In this document: in pieces, positions 34,093-45,330 of the stretch | Position numbering within the stretch: position 1 is the first letter of the stretch | How the letters are laid out: the number at the start of each line of letters is the position of its first letter | From: Tethya wilhelma | Lineage: Eukaryota; Porifera; Demospongiae; Tethyida; Tethyidae | NCBI GenBank assembly: GCA_964030475.1 | Contig: CAXIPT010000008.1 | Span: 1,855,681 to 1,919,680, forward strand | Reading direction: 5' to 3' | DNA length: 64,000 nt | The notes under the pieces: model-generated | The model's input: only the letters and a program-made list of their open reading frames with translations | Databases searched by the model: none | What the model was told of the DNA's origin: nothing | Program-made: the position numbers and the translations under genes

Positions 34093-35063
34093 ATGTCATT
34101 TCTAGACATAACAGAGGACTGTGACCAAGATCAGTGCTTTGTGACAACATTATAACTGAGCAAGTTGTAGGAGATAGTGTTACTGTTTTACATGAAACAG
34201 CTGCAATACAGTCTGTACCATTTTGCAAGTGCACAGGAGCTTGCAAAACTGCCAGATGTCCTTGCAAAAAAATGAGCTATGGTTGTCATCCCAGCAGATG
34301 CAAATGTAAACCCTCAAAATGCTCCATTCAAATGGAAAAACAATCAGTAGACATAAACACACTTGGAGGTGAGGAACATAGCTCTGACAGTGAAGCAGAA
34401 CAATTTTGCTACTGTACAGATGAGTGCCACACAACTGGATGCTACTGCTTAGCCATAAAGAAAAAAAAGTGTGATCCAGCATCATGTAAATGCAATCCTG
34501 CCACATGTAAAAACATATCATCTGGGCCTGGGATTGAAGTTAGAGAGGATTCCACTCCAATCATAATGTGTGTTGATGAGGAAGTGCAGCAATTTTGTGC
34601 TACTCACACAAAAGAAGAGCTTGAAGAGGTGTTATCAACAGTCGCTAAGAAATGTCCCCAAATATGGAAACTGGCAACATCAGGAACCCCTCAGTTTGAA
34701 CCACCTGTAACACAGGCACCACCTTGGTGTAAGTGTGGAAAATGCAGAGCAGAAGATGTACAAGATCAAATTTGCTGTAAGAATAACGCTAAAAACCATG
34801 AAAATAGACATTTTTTTCAGCTATGCCTTGACCAACAAAATCTTGAGCTAGCACTAATAAATAACTGTGACTGGTTGAATATGCCACGTATATACACCAA
34901 TGCCAAGTATCGTAACACTGCATATCGGCAATATATTCTATGGTTCCATGGGAAACTTGGCTACCGCAAAAGGAAGCGAATACCATCATGTATAAAGTGG
35001 ACCATTCGTACTTACTACCCTGAACCTAGTGGATGTTATACTGGCTATCACGAAGCTCTGTAA
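34093..35063 (+). CDS. Two CXC-like cysteine modules plus P2X7-C-terminal-like domain
   Basis: The main frame (34134-35063) has CKCTGACKTARCPCKK with SRCKCKPSKC, then a second module CYCTDECHTTGCYC with SCKCNPATCKN, both in the pattern of tesmin/TSO1 CXC zinc-binding domains. An acidic helix follows (EELEEVLSTVAKKCPQIWKL), then WCKCGKCRAEDVQDQICC, RNTAYRQYILWFHGKLGY, RIPSCIKWTIRTYYPEPSG, the layout of the zinc-binding C-terminal ballast domain of P2X7 receptors. There is no membrane segment, so it is not a receptor. The nearest upstream ATG (34093, MSFLDITEDC) is in another frame and needs a one-base shift near 34130; the first in-frame ATG (34271) would cut module 1. It lies 248 bases before the KDZ gene on the same strand and may be its partner ORF or an independent gene. 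Confidence 0.65.
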
Positions 35064-35311
35064 TATAAAAATTATAGTAGCAATATATATCATATACACT
35101 AGTATACTGACTGTACTATCCTGAGGCACTTAAATCAGCCGGTGTGCACGGGATCACTACGGTACATAACAGGTAAGATCATGTGCCAGATCATCGTTAC
35201 GGATAGGCTCTGGGATCACCTCAGTATAGGTAAGGGTCACCACAGATATATATCACGATATTGGGCTCAGTATAGGTACGTCAGTATACCACTGATCCCA
35301 TGACATATTAA

Positions 35312-38300
35312 ATGGCTAGCCAATTCAGAAAAAGAAGGAAGGTTCCAGTTGTTGCATCCACTCTGGTGGGAAAGAAGAGGTTTAAAAAGGTGAAAAGTCC
35401 TTTAGTGTATCCTCCAGTGGTTTCCAGAAGCCTGGATTGTGCAGATGCTGACCTCAGTACCACTATTGGTGACTCTGGCTCTATTGCTCCTGATCCTAGT
35501 GCTAGTAATGATGATTATGTTATGGATCCTGTGGACAATTATGATGATGATGCCGATGATGAATCAACTAGTGTAGGAGGTGCAGAGCCACAATCTCAGG
35601 CCTCGGCACACTACCGCCGAAGAGAAAAGGCAGCTGCTACATGGGACAAGCTTGCCCAATCGTTCATTGATGTATCAATATCACTGAACTGTATTCCTCC
35701 AGATACACTATGTGTAAGGTGTAGAACTACCTCAGCATCAGTTCGTTGCAAGCAGTGTGGAACAGGTGTCTTTTTTTGCGCTGAATGTACAATTGAACAT
35801 CATCAATCTTACCAAGGCAACGTTTATCACACACCTGAGAGATGGATTAATGTAAGTTGAGAGATTGAATCAAATATATGTACATAACTTATCTATACAG
35901 TTAATTCTTTGACTATAGAATCAATTCAGAAGGTTTCAATACCCTAGTGCTCTTTTACTCAACACTGGCCACAGTTGCTCCACCCAGTACAGAAAGAAGA
36001 TTGTTTGTGTTGATGCAGCAGGTGACTGACCAATCATGCAAATTGTGTGAATGCATACACTCTTCATAATTCACCTAATTATCATAAATATTTCAGGAAT
36101 TCAGCACCTTTTGTTTGTCCTCTTTTGTGACTGTGAACCTGAAGCAATCACGTTGTTGAGGCTTAACCTTTGGGCAGCAACACCAACAAAGCCAACTCTT
36201 GCATTTTCAATAGAATTGATGCTGAGAATGAAGATTCTCATGCTAGACTGTCAAGTAGCAGTGATGGATTTTGCCCAGTCATTGGAGACACAGTCACAAT
36301 TACTTGGACCAGACTACCATCAGGTATATCACAAGTTTCCACGAATGTTGTATGTATTTCTTGTGACAACACACTTTTTTGTTACAGATCCGAAGAGTGT
36401 ATCCCATTATAATAGATGCTTTTGAAGAGTTTAGGTATGCAATATTTGTTCCAATCAAGTAGCACTCCATTGTGTATTTGCATGCTTAGGTTTTTTCATC
36501 ACAAACTACACACGCTGGAGGGTATTTCTGTGGAGCGGGATGACTACTCTAAATGCCCTGCATGTCCTCAGGTATGAATTATGACTGTGCATTAAATATT
36601 CACCAGATGCAGTATTATGATGTTTGTATATAGCCAGGGGAGGCTGGCAAGGTGCATATATCGTACGATGGTCTGTTTGGTCTTTGTCGTAAACGGGCAG
36701 CTGGTTCAAGTGTAAGGAAACCACATAATCAAGGAAGGTACTTTGTAGACCAAAACGACGTTGATGATTTCATCAGCAATTACCCACAAGTAAAGAGTCA
36801 GTCCAAAAAGGTAAAATTTAAAGCCTGATGTATGTTTATGACAATTTTTCTCTATAATTCATAGGATTGTAATGATTTTCTAGCTGGAAGTGTTTTAAGG
36901 TCTCGCCAAAGGTATACAGCACTTGACGAAACAGCTGTAGCTGGACTTGCATGCAGGCATGAGTTTCCATTGATGTTTTTGAACTTCAAATTTGGAGAAA
37001 GGTATAGACATACATGTTACACAACACTCTGTAATGCTTAATATAATTATACTAAAGTGCACACATGCATGCAGACTAGGCTATGCTGTGTACCTTCTCA
37101 GCAAGCTTTTGGAGGTCTACCAAAATGATCAGGTTGAGATCTTTTTTCTGTATGATGTTGGGTGTCTTTTGAAGAAGCACCTTCAGGTTTGGATACATAT
37201 TTGTACACATGTGGCTGATTATGGACATATAGTTTCTATAATTTAGCATTTTATTCTGTTATAATTATTTTGCAAATACAGGGAAGAAACTACTCACATA
37301 TTGACAAGATAAAATTTGCTGTGCCTGTGTTTCACTCATATGGGCATGTTGCACATTGTCAGGTGATTTACATGAAGTGTTAATAGTTGCCCACTGGCAT
37401 GATCACGTTTGTTCTCCATGCTTGTATAGCTTGAGTTCAGTCCTCGCTTTCAACCTGGTTTTGGGCTCACTGATGGTGAAGTCCTTGAGCGTCTATGGAG
37501 TTACATGAGGCGCTTTTCCAAGATGACCAAGGAAATGAGACCAGCCCACAGAATTGATGTTTTGAGTGATGCTTTTGGACATTTTGCCTACTTAGCTGCC
37601 ATCAACTTAGGTATGAACTAAATCATGTCCATATATACATGACTGTGAAATTAAACTTGTCATTTTACAGGTGAACTTCTTTCAGATCGACTGAAGAAGG
37701 CTACACATGTGTTAGAAACTACTTCAGCAGACTTGGAGTCACTTATGACTGACTCCACTGGTGGTAATGAAAATATTCATGATGAAAATATAAATGTGGT
37801 TTTGAGGATAATGTGCTATAATTATAATTATACTATAGAGCCTGTTTTTCATACTGCTGATATTCAACAGTGGTATGAAGAGGACAAGCGAAAAGAAACA
37901 CATAAGGATTGTGAAAGTGTGTATAATTATTTACAAAAGTAGTATGTACATGTAACAGTAGTATGAGGTATGGTATCCAACACATTATTCAGACAACCAA
38001 ACATGGGAGGAACACTATGTAGATATGCTGCAATGCTTTTGGACCCTTCAGTAAGTTGTCAGACAATAATAATGCTAATAATTATTATGATTGTTGCAAT
38101 TCTTTAGAAAAGACTTAGACTCTGCCACCAATCCCAAGGTGATCTCAACCCTGTCAAGTAAAATGATCAAGTAAGAAACCATTGCGTGCATGCCAGTATA
38201 TGAATTACAGTTTTGAATGTCTGTTTTAGGATAAACCATCAGCTACAATCCATTGAAAATGATCACTGTGTAATTCAACGATGGAAGGCTGGTGATCCTG

Positions 38301-39211
38301 CGTATGAGCATTCCGTTGCAACTCACCATGTGAAGAAGTGTAAACTGCTGTTTAAAGAGATTCAAACTCTTGCACGGCAGAGATGGTTCATGCTACTAGT
38401 TAAAGCAAAGTTTTCAGGTATACGAAATTGTACTGGGATCTGCTATTGCCAGCATTGACTGTTGAATTTTCATTCTATAACAGATGGTCATAATATGACC
38501 CATAAGATATCGTCCAACATAACAAGCATAACAAAGCGTTTGAAAACTACCATATCTAACTATAACCGAGAAGCAACAGGTTCAACTTTGCTGGCGAGTG
38601 AGTGTTTACCCAAGGAACTAACATGGGAGATGGTTAGTAACATTGATTCACCTCTTTGGTCTACTCGTAGTAGCACAGGCCACGTTGATATTCCAGCTAG
38701 TATAAGACGTGAAGCAATCAACAAGTACTATCTTCGGGAGCGAGCTTATGAAGAGGTAGAATTGTTGCAGCTTGAAATGAAGCATACTCTACATTCCATA
38801 CATAACCGGATAGTCAAGTTGACTGATTCCTTACCTGAATCTGATTATAAAGAACAGACCTTGTATGAAAGAGGAAGAACAGCTCTTATCAATTCACGTA
38901 TTCATGAATTGTGTGGTAGAGTACATCACTTGAGAAAAGTGTTTGCTCCATACTACAAGGATGAAGAACTGCTACCTTCACATGCATTCGAGAGTAATGA
39001 CCAGTGTGACGTGGAAGCTCCTGAAGATGAAGAAGACCTAGAGCGTCAGAGAGAAATTGATTACTGGGATAGTATTGCAGATGAGTATATAGAATACACC
39101 AAGAATCAAAGCAAAGACACAGCCACATTTGAAGCTGATTCTGAATCAATGAGTTCATGTTCAAGTGATATTGACATAGTTGTACACTCTAGCAATTTTG
39201 GTGCTTCTTGA
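35312..39211 (+). CDS. KDZ-superfamily transposase, 15 exons, apparently intact
   Basis: Exons: 35312-35851, 35919-36021, 36097-36323, 36388-36434, 36490-36571, 36634-36810, 36865-37001, 37075-37186, 37282-37362, 37430-37610, 37671-37938, 37993-38050, 38108-38157, 38230-38417, 38484-39211. All introns are GT-AG. The sum is 2,979 bases with every phase consistent: 992 aa plus stop. The N-terminus is basic then acidic (DNYDDDADDESTS), followed by a CxC2-like cysteine cluster (CVRCRTT, CKQCGTG, FFCAECTIEHH). Core: LWAATPTKPTLAF, FFHHKLHTLEG with CPACPQ, ISYDGLFGLCRKRAAGSS (first Asp), LDETAVAGLACRHEFPL, FFLYDVGCLLKKHL (second Asp), PVFHSYGHVAHCQ, LTDGEVLERLWSYMRRFSKM (Glu), WYEEDKRKE. The C-terminus is helical and acidic. 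KDZ (Kyakuja/Dileera/Zisupton) enzymes mobilise DNA transposons. Element ends were not found. Confidence 0.9.
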
Positions 39212-39809
39212 GAGCTTTTTTGAGTTATAATACTGTGACCGTTTATTTGTACCTAACAATAATACGTATGATTGTTACACATCTTAAACAATAATAATGT
39301 TACCTAGTGTATGCACACGTAGTACAATATTAATAATTATTATGAAAAGAATGATCTAATAATATTGAGTTGCTCTGTCCATACATTATACTATTAAAAA
39401 GAGGCATCATGCATGCATGGGTTGTTATAATAGTTAAGTCATTTCCATGCATGGCATTCCTAATACATAAATTGTAAATTTAAATTCCTCACTGTGTGGA
39501 GTGCATGCAGCTAAATTCCAGAACTTATAGTTTTGTGAAAGCAAATTGGATGTCTATCATTATATCATAATATCATAGTTGTAACCAATCATTTTAATAA
39601 TGAATTTCAATATTAAGGTCTTTTTTGTACAATAATACAGTCATGATTGAAGTAGAGTACATGCATTGATCTCACATACATACACTACAACCAGATAATG
39701 ACATGATATTTAAACATGTAGTCACTTCTGAACATAATATAATAAATGGCTCTAGCTTCTTGATCAGTACTTGGATTAGTAGTATTCATCTAGATGAGTG
39801 AGTGAGTGA
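39212..39809. other. AT-rich 3' flank of the KDZ gene
   Basis: No gene is seen. The KDZ element's 3' terminus should lie here or further right, but I found no inverted match to the sequence left of 34 kb. A short gagtgagtgagtgag run sits just before the tRNA-like segment. Confidence 0.4.
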
Positions 39810-39814
39810 GTGCG

Positions 39815-39912
39815 AGTAAGCGACATGCAGTGGTAAGAGCATTCAACTAAAGTTTGAAGTTCGAAAGACCTATAGGTTCAAAAGACCTGGGTTCGAATCC
39901 CAGCTAGATCTC
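39815..39912 (+). repeat. tRNA-derived SINE-like head
   Basis: A degenerate A box (gcagtggtaagagc, 39827-39840) and a perfect B box (ggttcgaatcc, 39890-39900) with a ctggg/cccag T-stem are present. The distance between boxes is too long for a tRNA because a segment resembling the T arm is partly duplicated (ttcgaaagacct, ttcaaaagacct). The acceptor stem does not pair at the right distance. A (GT)n tail follows at 39922. This reads as a tRNA-derived SINE or tRNA pseudogene, not a working tRNA. Confidence 0.5.
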
Positions 39913-39921
39913 AACATTCAG

Positions 39922-39948
39922 GGTGTGTGTGTGTGTGTGTGTGTGTGT
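39922..39948. repeat. (GT)n microsatellite
   Basis: An uninterrupted gt run directly follows the tRNA-like segment. Confidence 0.95.
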
Positions 39949-40098
39949 AACTCACCATGTATTTCAAATTAATTTAATCCATGCATGTTCCTGACTAATG
40001 TCTAAACAGTCACTTCTGCTGAACCTAGCTCTTGATCAGTACTTGGATTGCTATAACTGTGTTCATTTGAAGGGTTGTGTTCAGTTTGCACTGTGGAC

Positions 40099-40100
40099 AG

Positions 40101-40156
<56 letters not shown>

Positions 40157-40157
40157 A
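40099..40157. repeat. (GT)n microsatellite
   Basis: A gt repeat with one ggt interruption lies about 60 bases beyond the last exon of the minus-strand fragment at 40217-40543. Confidence 0.95.
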
Positions 40158-40216
40158 TGTGTTTGTGTGTTTCCACACATGTAATGCTGTACAATAGAGA
40201 GATAGTCACTACAAAC

Positions 40217-40543
40217 CTCACCATGCATTTCAAATTTATCTTTGTTCTTGACTATTGTCTGCAGCTGTCGAACTCCATATAGCGATGGCCGTTTGAACTC
40301 TATGTTTTGAGGTAATCCTACAAACTTCACCAGAATTTTTTCACCATAAGGGACATTTCCAACTTTCCCAGTGGCAATAGCTGGCAGCATGAACATTGTA
40401 CAATGAATAACACTATCTGTTTTGAGTGTACGTACATATTATTATACCGTATTTTTGCTTGAAAATATCTTCCACTTCCTTCACAAGATGTTTTGAAGTT
40501 ACACGAAACTCACTAGAATCAGGTAGTTTGTCTTCAGATGATT
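40217..40543 (-). CDS. Two exons of an unrecognised gene, partial
   Basis: Exon 40448-40543 (acceptor ggtttag, donor GTATAA) reads ESSEDKLPDSSEFRVTSKHL then VKEVEDIFKQKY. Exon 40217-40416 (acceptor aaaacag, donor GTTTGT) reads DSVIHCTMFMLPAIATGKVG, EKILVKFVGLPQNIEFKRPS, LYGVRQLQTIVKNKDKFEMH. Phases agree. I do not recognise the family. The gene continues on neither side that I can see: (GT)n repeats lie to the left and Harbinger transposase sequence to the right. It could belong to the same transposon as the neighbouring Harbinger exon. Confidence 0.5.
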
Positions 40544-40730
40544 CTAAACCATAAACATAATTATTACCTTATATCATCAACTTCATTCAAACAGATTATC
40601 AGTAGCTAGTGCATAGGTTCATGAATTAGTTTGTAACTCAATTATGAACTACTACAGATAGTAAAATACACTCTAGACTTACTTTCAAAGAAATATGAAG
40701 AGAATGTAAGTTCTACCACAGGATGTTCTC

Positions 40731-40960
40731 TTAGATATTGTATTCCATTTTGGCTACCACCAGTATAAACCTCTCCATTGTGGAAATGTATGAATGCTTA
40801 TAGTTGAAGTAGAAGGATCTAGTATTTGGTGGAGGGGTAATAAGAACGTGTTTCCCATCAAGTGCCCCAATACAGTTAGGGAATTGCCATTGACTCTTGA
40901 AATTTCCTGCAATTATTTCCCATTCTGTCTCCGTTTGTGGTACCTGCATATACATAGCGA
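40731..40960 (-). pseudogene. Harbinger-type (DDE_Tnp_4) transposase fragment
   Basis: The minus strand reads WQFPNCIGALDGKHVLITPP followed by FYFNYKHSYISTMERFILVV. CIGALDGKH carries the first catalytic Asp of PIF/Harbinger nucleases, and FNYK is a family hallmark. Normally VLMALVD with the second Asp follows; here the frame diverges. The upstream side ends at an N (40966), so the fragment may be longer in reality. No second ORF or termini were seen. Confidence 0.7.
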
Positions 40961-41123
40961 GTAAGNCGTCTTTTCAAGAAGTTTGCAGTCTAAATCGCAA
41001 GTATCTAGCTAGAATAGTATTCTACATGTATACCAAAGCAGATAAACTGTCACAAGACCTTCAAGCGCTGTAAGTAGGACATACTTGAGTCACGAAAATT
41101 TACACCCCCGAAAATTTCCTGCT

Positions 41124-44100
41124 ATACCGTATTAGGCAATGCTTTTCTTTTACCTTAAATACGTGACCTTCATCCTCACGTTCGTGAAACTCCTTAGAGA
41201 GAATTGGATGGATCTCTGGAACATATAGATTTGTTTTGCTCTCATTTCGTCTGTAAAACACTCTGGTTCGGGCCCTGTAAAGGAAAATACATCACAATTC
41301 GCTATACAATTTATTAAAAAATAGATACACCATAAATTACAGAATTTTCATTTGAAAAAAAATTGTTGCATCACCACATTACTCAACCCCACCCACTATT
41401 TTACAATTTTTTATGCATTGAATATTTATACTCTGCAGTGACTGCAAAAACTTGTCTATGAAGTTTTAACAATTTATATGGTATATAGTATCATTTTACC
41501 TCTTTTCCACTTATGCAGTGTGTATCCATTAGGAATGGTTTGAGTTCGAAGTTGGTCAACTATGTCTTCCATCTCAAGTCCTTGTTTCTTTAAGCGCAAC
41601 ACATTATGTAGTATATCATCAGGAACAAAACTAGCTGACTCCTGAGCAACTACTTGACCATTTTCATTCTCTGTGAAAACAGTAGGTCAATAATAACCAG
41701 GAATTATACAATAATTGACACAGTAGTTTGACTGTTACCAATAGGTGTTAGCATTTGAATCAACTTCTGCTTTCCCATCTTACTATACTTGGCTTTAGTA
41801 TCTGCTTTGATTTGGAGCACTGATAGAGGTCTGGTATAACCATTGGATCTAAGCACATTGTACTCTCCATTTGCCACAAAGCCTAGTTAAAATTATACAC
41901 GATGTAAATTACTCACAACCATCCACCCATATACCCACACCCACCCACATACACACATACACACACACCTGACACATCCATGCCAATTTCTGACATTTCT
42001 CTGATAACATTGTTGAGTATTTTTCTGATTTGAGTCTGCCCTAGTCCAGTATAAGGGATAAGCTGAATCGGTAAAGCGTAAGGTTTTCGATTTCTAGCTT
42101 CTGGACTAATCAGAATTGCCAATACATCAGTAGCTGCTGTCCGTTTGTACCGATAGAATCCTGTAAAACAAACAATGAATAATAGTTATACTAATTGATA
42201 TTGTACATTTACCTTTCACAAAAATACTCAGAGTTGTTGAAAGTGCAACTAATCGATTTGTAATATTGGCTTCTAGTACATCAGATCCTTCATCAAGCAA
42301 CAACTCAATCAGACTACGCATTTCCACCGACATGTTACGTCCATCAGAGCATAGACGAGAGAGCTCATCAACTTTCCATCCCAAATTGTACAAGGTTTTC
42401 TCATTAGCCTTCTGAGTAGCCAAGTTTTCACAGTACTCATTGTTAGCACGAATTAGATCTGCAATACATGTCAATCATTTCATTTTTTTTTTAAGGGAAG
42501 AAATTTTACTTACATTGAGAGGCAACTGTCAGATTATTCAACAATGAACTTTCAAGTCTTTGCAAAAGGTTAATGGTTTGCTGATTATCAACGATAACAG
42601 CAAGAGACTCAACAAGTCGCAGCCGTTCAGAATGCTCTTGATAGAGTGATTCCACTTTACTATCTCCCAAATCAACATCTCCATGCCATTCCAACTTAAC
42701 AGACTCCTCTAGACTGGGAATAACATCGCAGCCATCCGCTTTGATCCACCATTTGGCTTCAGGAAATAATCTGTGTGCTTCACAGAGAGTTTCTACCTGC
42801 AATTATTTTCAATAGGTCAACTATACTTGTACATTTGCCTTACATTTTTACCTGGATATTTGGTCCTACAAAGAAGGCACTGGAAGCAATATCTCGACGT
42901 AAAGTCCTCTCAACAGGAGCAGGTACGTTAACACGAGCCTATATATACACATATATAATATAGTAAATCAGTATCAACAAAATTATTTATATACACTTAC
43001 TTGCAGTGGGTCTCGTAAACGTAGTTCACTTGGTTCAACTTCTCTACACCCTTGTTCAGTTGACTTAACAGAGCAAAGTGGTCCACAGAATAGCTTGGAC
43101 CACTTGGTACCAAACAAAACAATTGGTTTGGAGCCACATCCGATAGTCATCAGGACATTGTATCTATTGATTAAAAAATTAAATATAAATTAAAGTAAAC
43201 AAATTGGTATACAGCTTACATTATGGCTTGGTTCAGTAATAAAAAACTGAACCATATACTGCAGTAAACCAATTGGCATCCGATTTAGAGGAAAAAGAGG
43301 ACCACGTACTGCCATCTGGACATTCAGTACCTAGCCCTTTTGCTAATCCATATAGTATGTTGAACCTCCCAGCATTATCCAAATTCTTCATGCTCAGGAT
43401 AGACAATTTCAAGAAATCTTGTGGCAAACTAATTCCATAGTGCTGCAAAACACATGCAGAAAGCACCTCACTAATTAAGTCAATCTGCTCATCGAGTGGA
43501 AGACAACTAATACGAGTAAGCAAGGGATCTGACTTGGTTATTCTCAGTGAACTTGCTGAGCTTGGTGAACTATTTGATGGTGTGACCAGACTATTTGTCT
43601 CAACTGCAACATTGATGCGAGTCTCAATAGTTTTGGGTGAATAACCCAGCAGAGGTCGGGACGGTGAGGCATGAGACGAAACAGAAACAAGAGACACAGT
43701 CTTGTCAAGGTTTTCTTTAGCCAATTTTGGGGCTTTAAATCTCTTCATCAAGTTGAACAATACCTTAGCACGACAACTACCACCTATGGTTTAAAAAATA
43801 ATAACAGTAGATGCAGATCTACCAACTATGTGACTGACTTACTTGTTCTCTTGTAGCCGTAACATTGCAAATGGGCAGCAGCACTCTCCCAAAACGTCTG
43901 AGGATTACCTTCAGGCCAGGTAGTTATGAATCCATGCTGGATGCAGTATTCTGTGAAGGTCTTTTCTTCTTCCAGAGACCATGGCTTTGCTTCTTTAGCC
44001 TTCACTGGTGACTTGGCAGCACCCGAAAACGCCAGCTTCTTCTTACAAACAGGGTTTGATTGTGTGGGGTTTGGTCGGACGTGGGGCTGCTTCCGTTTCT

Positions 44101-44280
44101 GGGTACCAGTAGGTGAGCCTCTGGGACACTTACTTGCCATGGCTCTGGTATGGCTCTAGCTCTATCGACACGACACGTGTTTCTAGCATCACACGCTTGG
44201 AATGCAATTAAGTGCCGTACACGAGGTACGTTATTAGTGACCTTAACAATCAAAGGTCAGGCCTGTCCTCCCTCCTCTGA
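41124..44280 (-). pseudogene. SANT-like gene copy 2, duplicated segment lacking the last two exons
   Basis: This segment is collinear with and nearly identical to 24187-27396. It starts at attaggcaatgc on the left and ends at ctccctcctctga on the right. It holds exons 1-10 (exon 1 43843-44140, exon 2 43220-43783, exon 10 41154-41274); exons 11 and 12 are absent. Exon 1 is open and its donor is an intact GTAAGT. It retains the 19- and 17-base segments lost in copy 1 (SSLRITKSDPLL in exon 2, EFHEREDEGHVFK in exon 10). It has its own damage: +4 bases in exon 2 (near 43313), -2 in exon 3 (near 43120), and a 64-base loss in exon 10 near 41236. Neither copy can encode the full protein. I infer duplication followed by independent decay. 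Confidence 0.85.
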
Positions 44281-44370
44281 TATATATCTCCAATCTGAGC
44301 ATTATCCTGAGGTTCATCTATTGTCTTCAGTGATTCCTGGACTACGATTGTTTCATTGCTCGGTAGTTCT

Positions 44371-44580
44371 AATCTCCAATGTCTTCAAAGCTTAAATTCA
44401 AGTCTCAAACGACCTTAGCTACAAGCTCAGCAGTCAAAACACCCGACATACTTGTTATATGCGTACACGAGGCACTATATGATGTCATCAAAATACTCGC
44501 ATCTGATTGGTCCGCTTTGGGTTAGGCCACTCTGCTCTCAAAATATAGTGATAAAGCAAGCTTTAAAGACATTGGAGATG
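44371..44580. mobile_element. Small inverted-repeat element
   Basis: atctccaatgtcttcaaagc at 44372 is inverted as gctttaaagacattggagat near 44561-44580, one mismatch over about 20 bases. The roughly 210-bp interior is non-coding. It lies just outside the duplicated gene segment. Confidence 0.6.
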
Positions 44581-45265
44581 GATCACACTTAGGTGAAAAA
44601 CCACTTTCATATAATAATGTAATTGCTTCTATGTCAAACTTTTTTTCTGTTCCTCAATGTTTTGAATAAATGTACGTTGCTCTTACAGATAGAATAAAGG
44701 TACCGGTGGTGCACAAGCCTTTGCGGCACACTCTGTCACTTGCAACTGACTTGTGATGAGGCAGCATAAATCACAGCCAGATAGAGATGAGCAATACTAT
44801 GATTATTATCAGATGATATTGAGCAAACCAATGGGCTACTTGAATCATGTAATATCAGTACAGTACTACTTGGTGACCATGCAGCTTAGCTGAAGTACTG
44901 ATATGTGGCACTGAGTGGAAGTTCACTGGTAAACACACTGACACAACTAACTTGTAAGCTCAGAATTTTAGCTTGCAATCAATTGAGTTACTTACCTGTG
45001 CAAGCAGCTAAGCCACCTGAGCCAAGCACATCACATAAGAGCCAGAGCTCTGTCCTCTGAAGCACATCCAGTCCAACTGTATTTCTAGATAACGCACGTG
45101 GGGCGTGATTTATGGGTGCAGTTTCGAAGGTAAGCGTTCAGAGAAGCACAAAAGCCTCGTATCTCAGAAACTACAGTGTCTTGCAAGATTGTACACAACC
45201 ATTTTCAACATAATTTCAATTCATGAACGTAAGTACCTTCGGTTTGAACCATAGAGCGGCCATTC
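44581..45265. other. Spacer, nothing recognised
   Basis: This is non-coding AT-rich sequence. I see no motif. Confidence 0.4.
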
Positions 45266-45296
45266 TTCACATTATCCCGTAACAGAGAGACGCACA

Positions 45297-45330
<34 letters not shown>

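Noticed and set aside
34180..34521. 113-codon minus-strand Cys-rich ORF
   Set aside because: Antisense shadow of the CXC modules.
38108..38170. Apparent in-frame TAA in KDZ exon 13
   Set aside because: Using the donor GTAAAA at 38158 removes the TAA and restores phase with exon 14 (K-INHQLQS), and the total coding length is then a multiple of three.
39815..39912. Functional tRNA gene
   Set aside because: A-to-B box distance is too long and the acceptor stem does not pair; a SINE head fits better.
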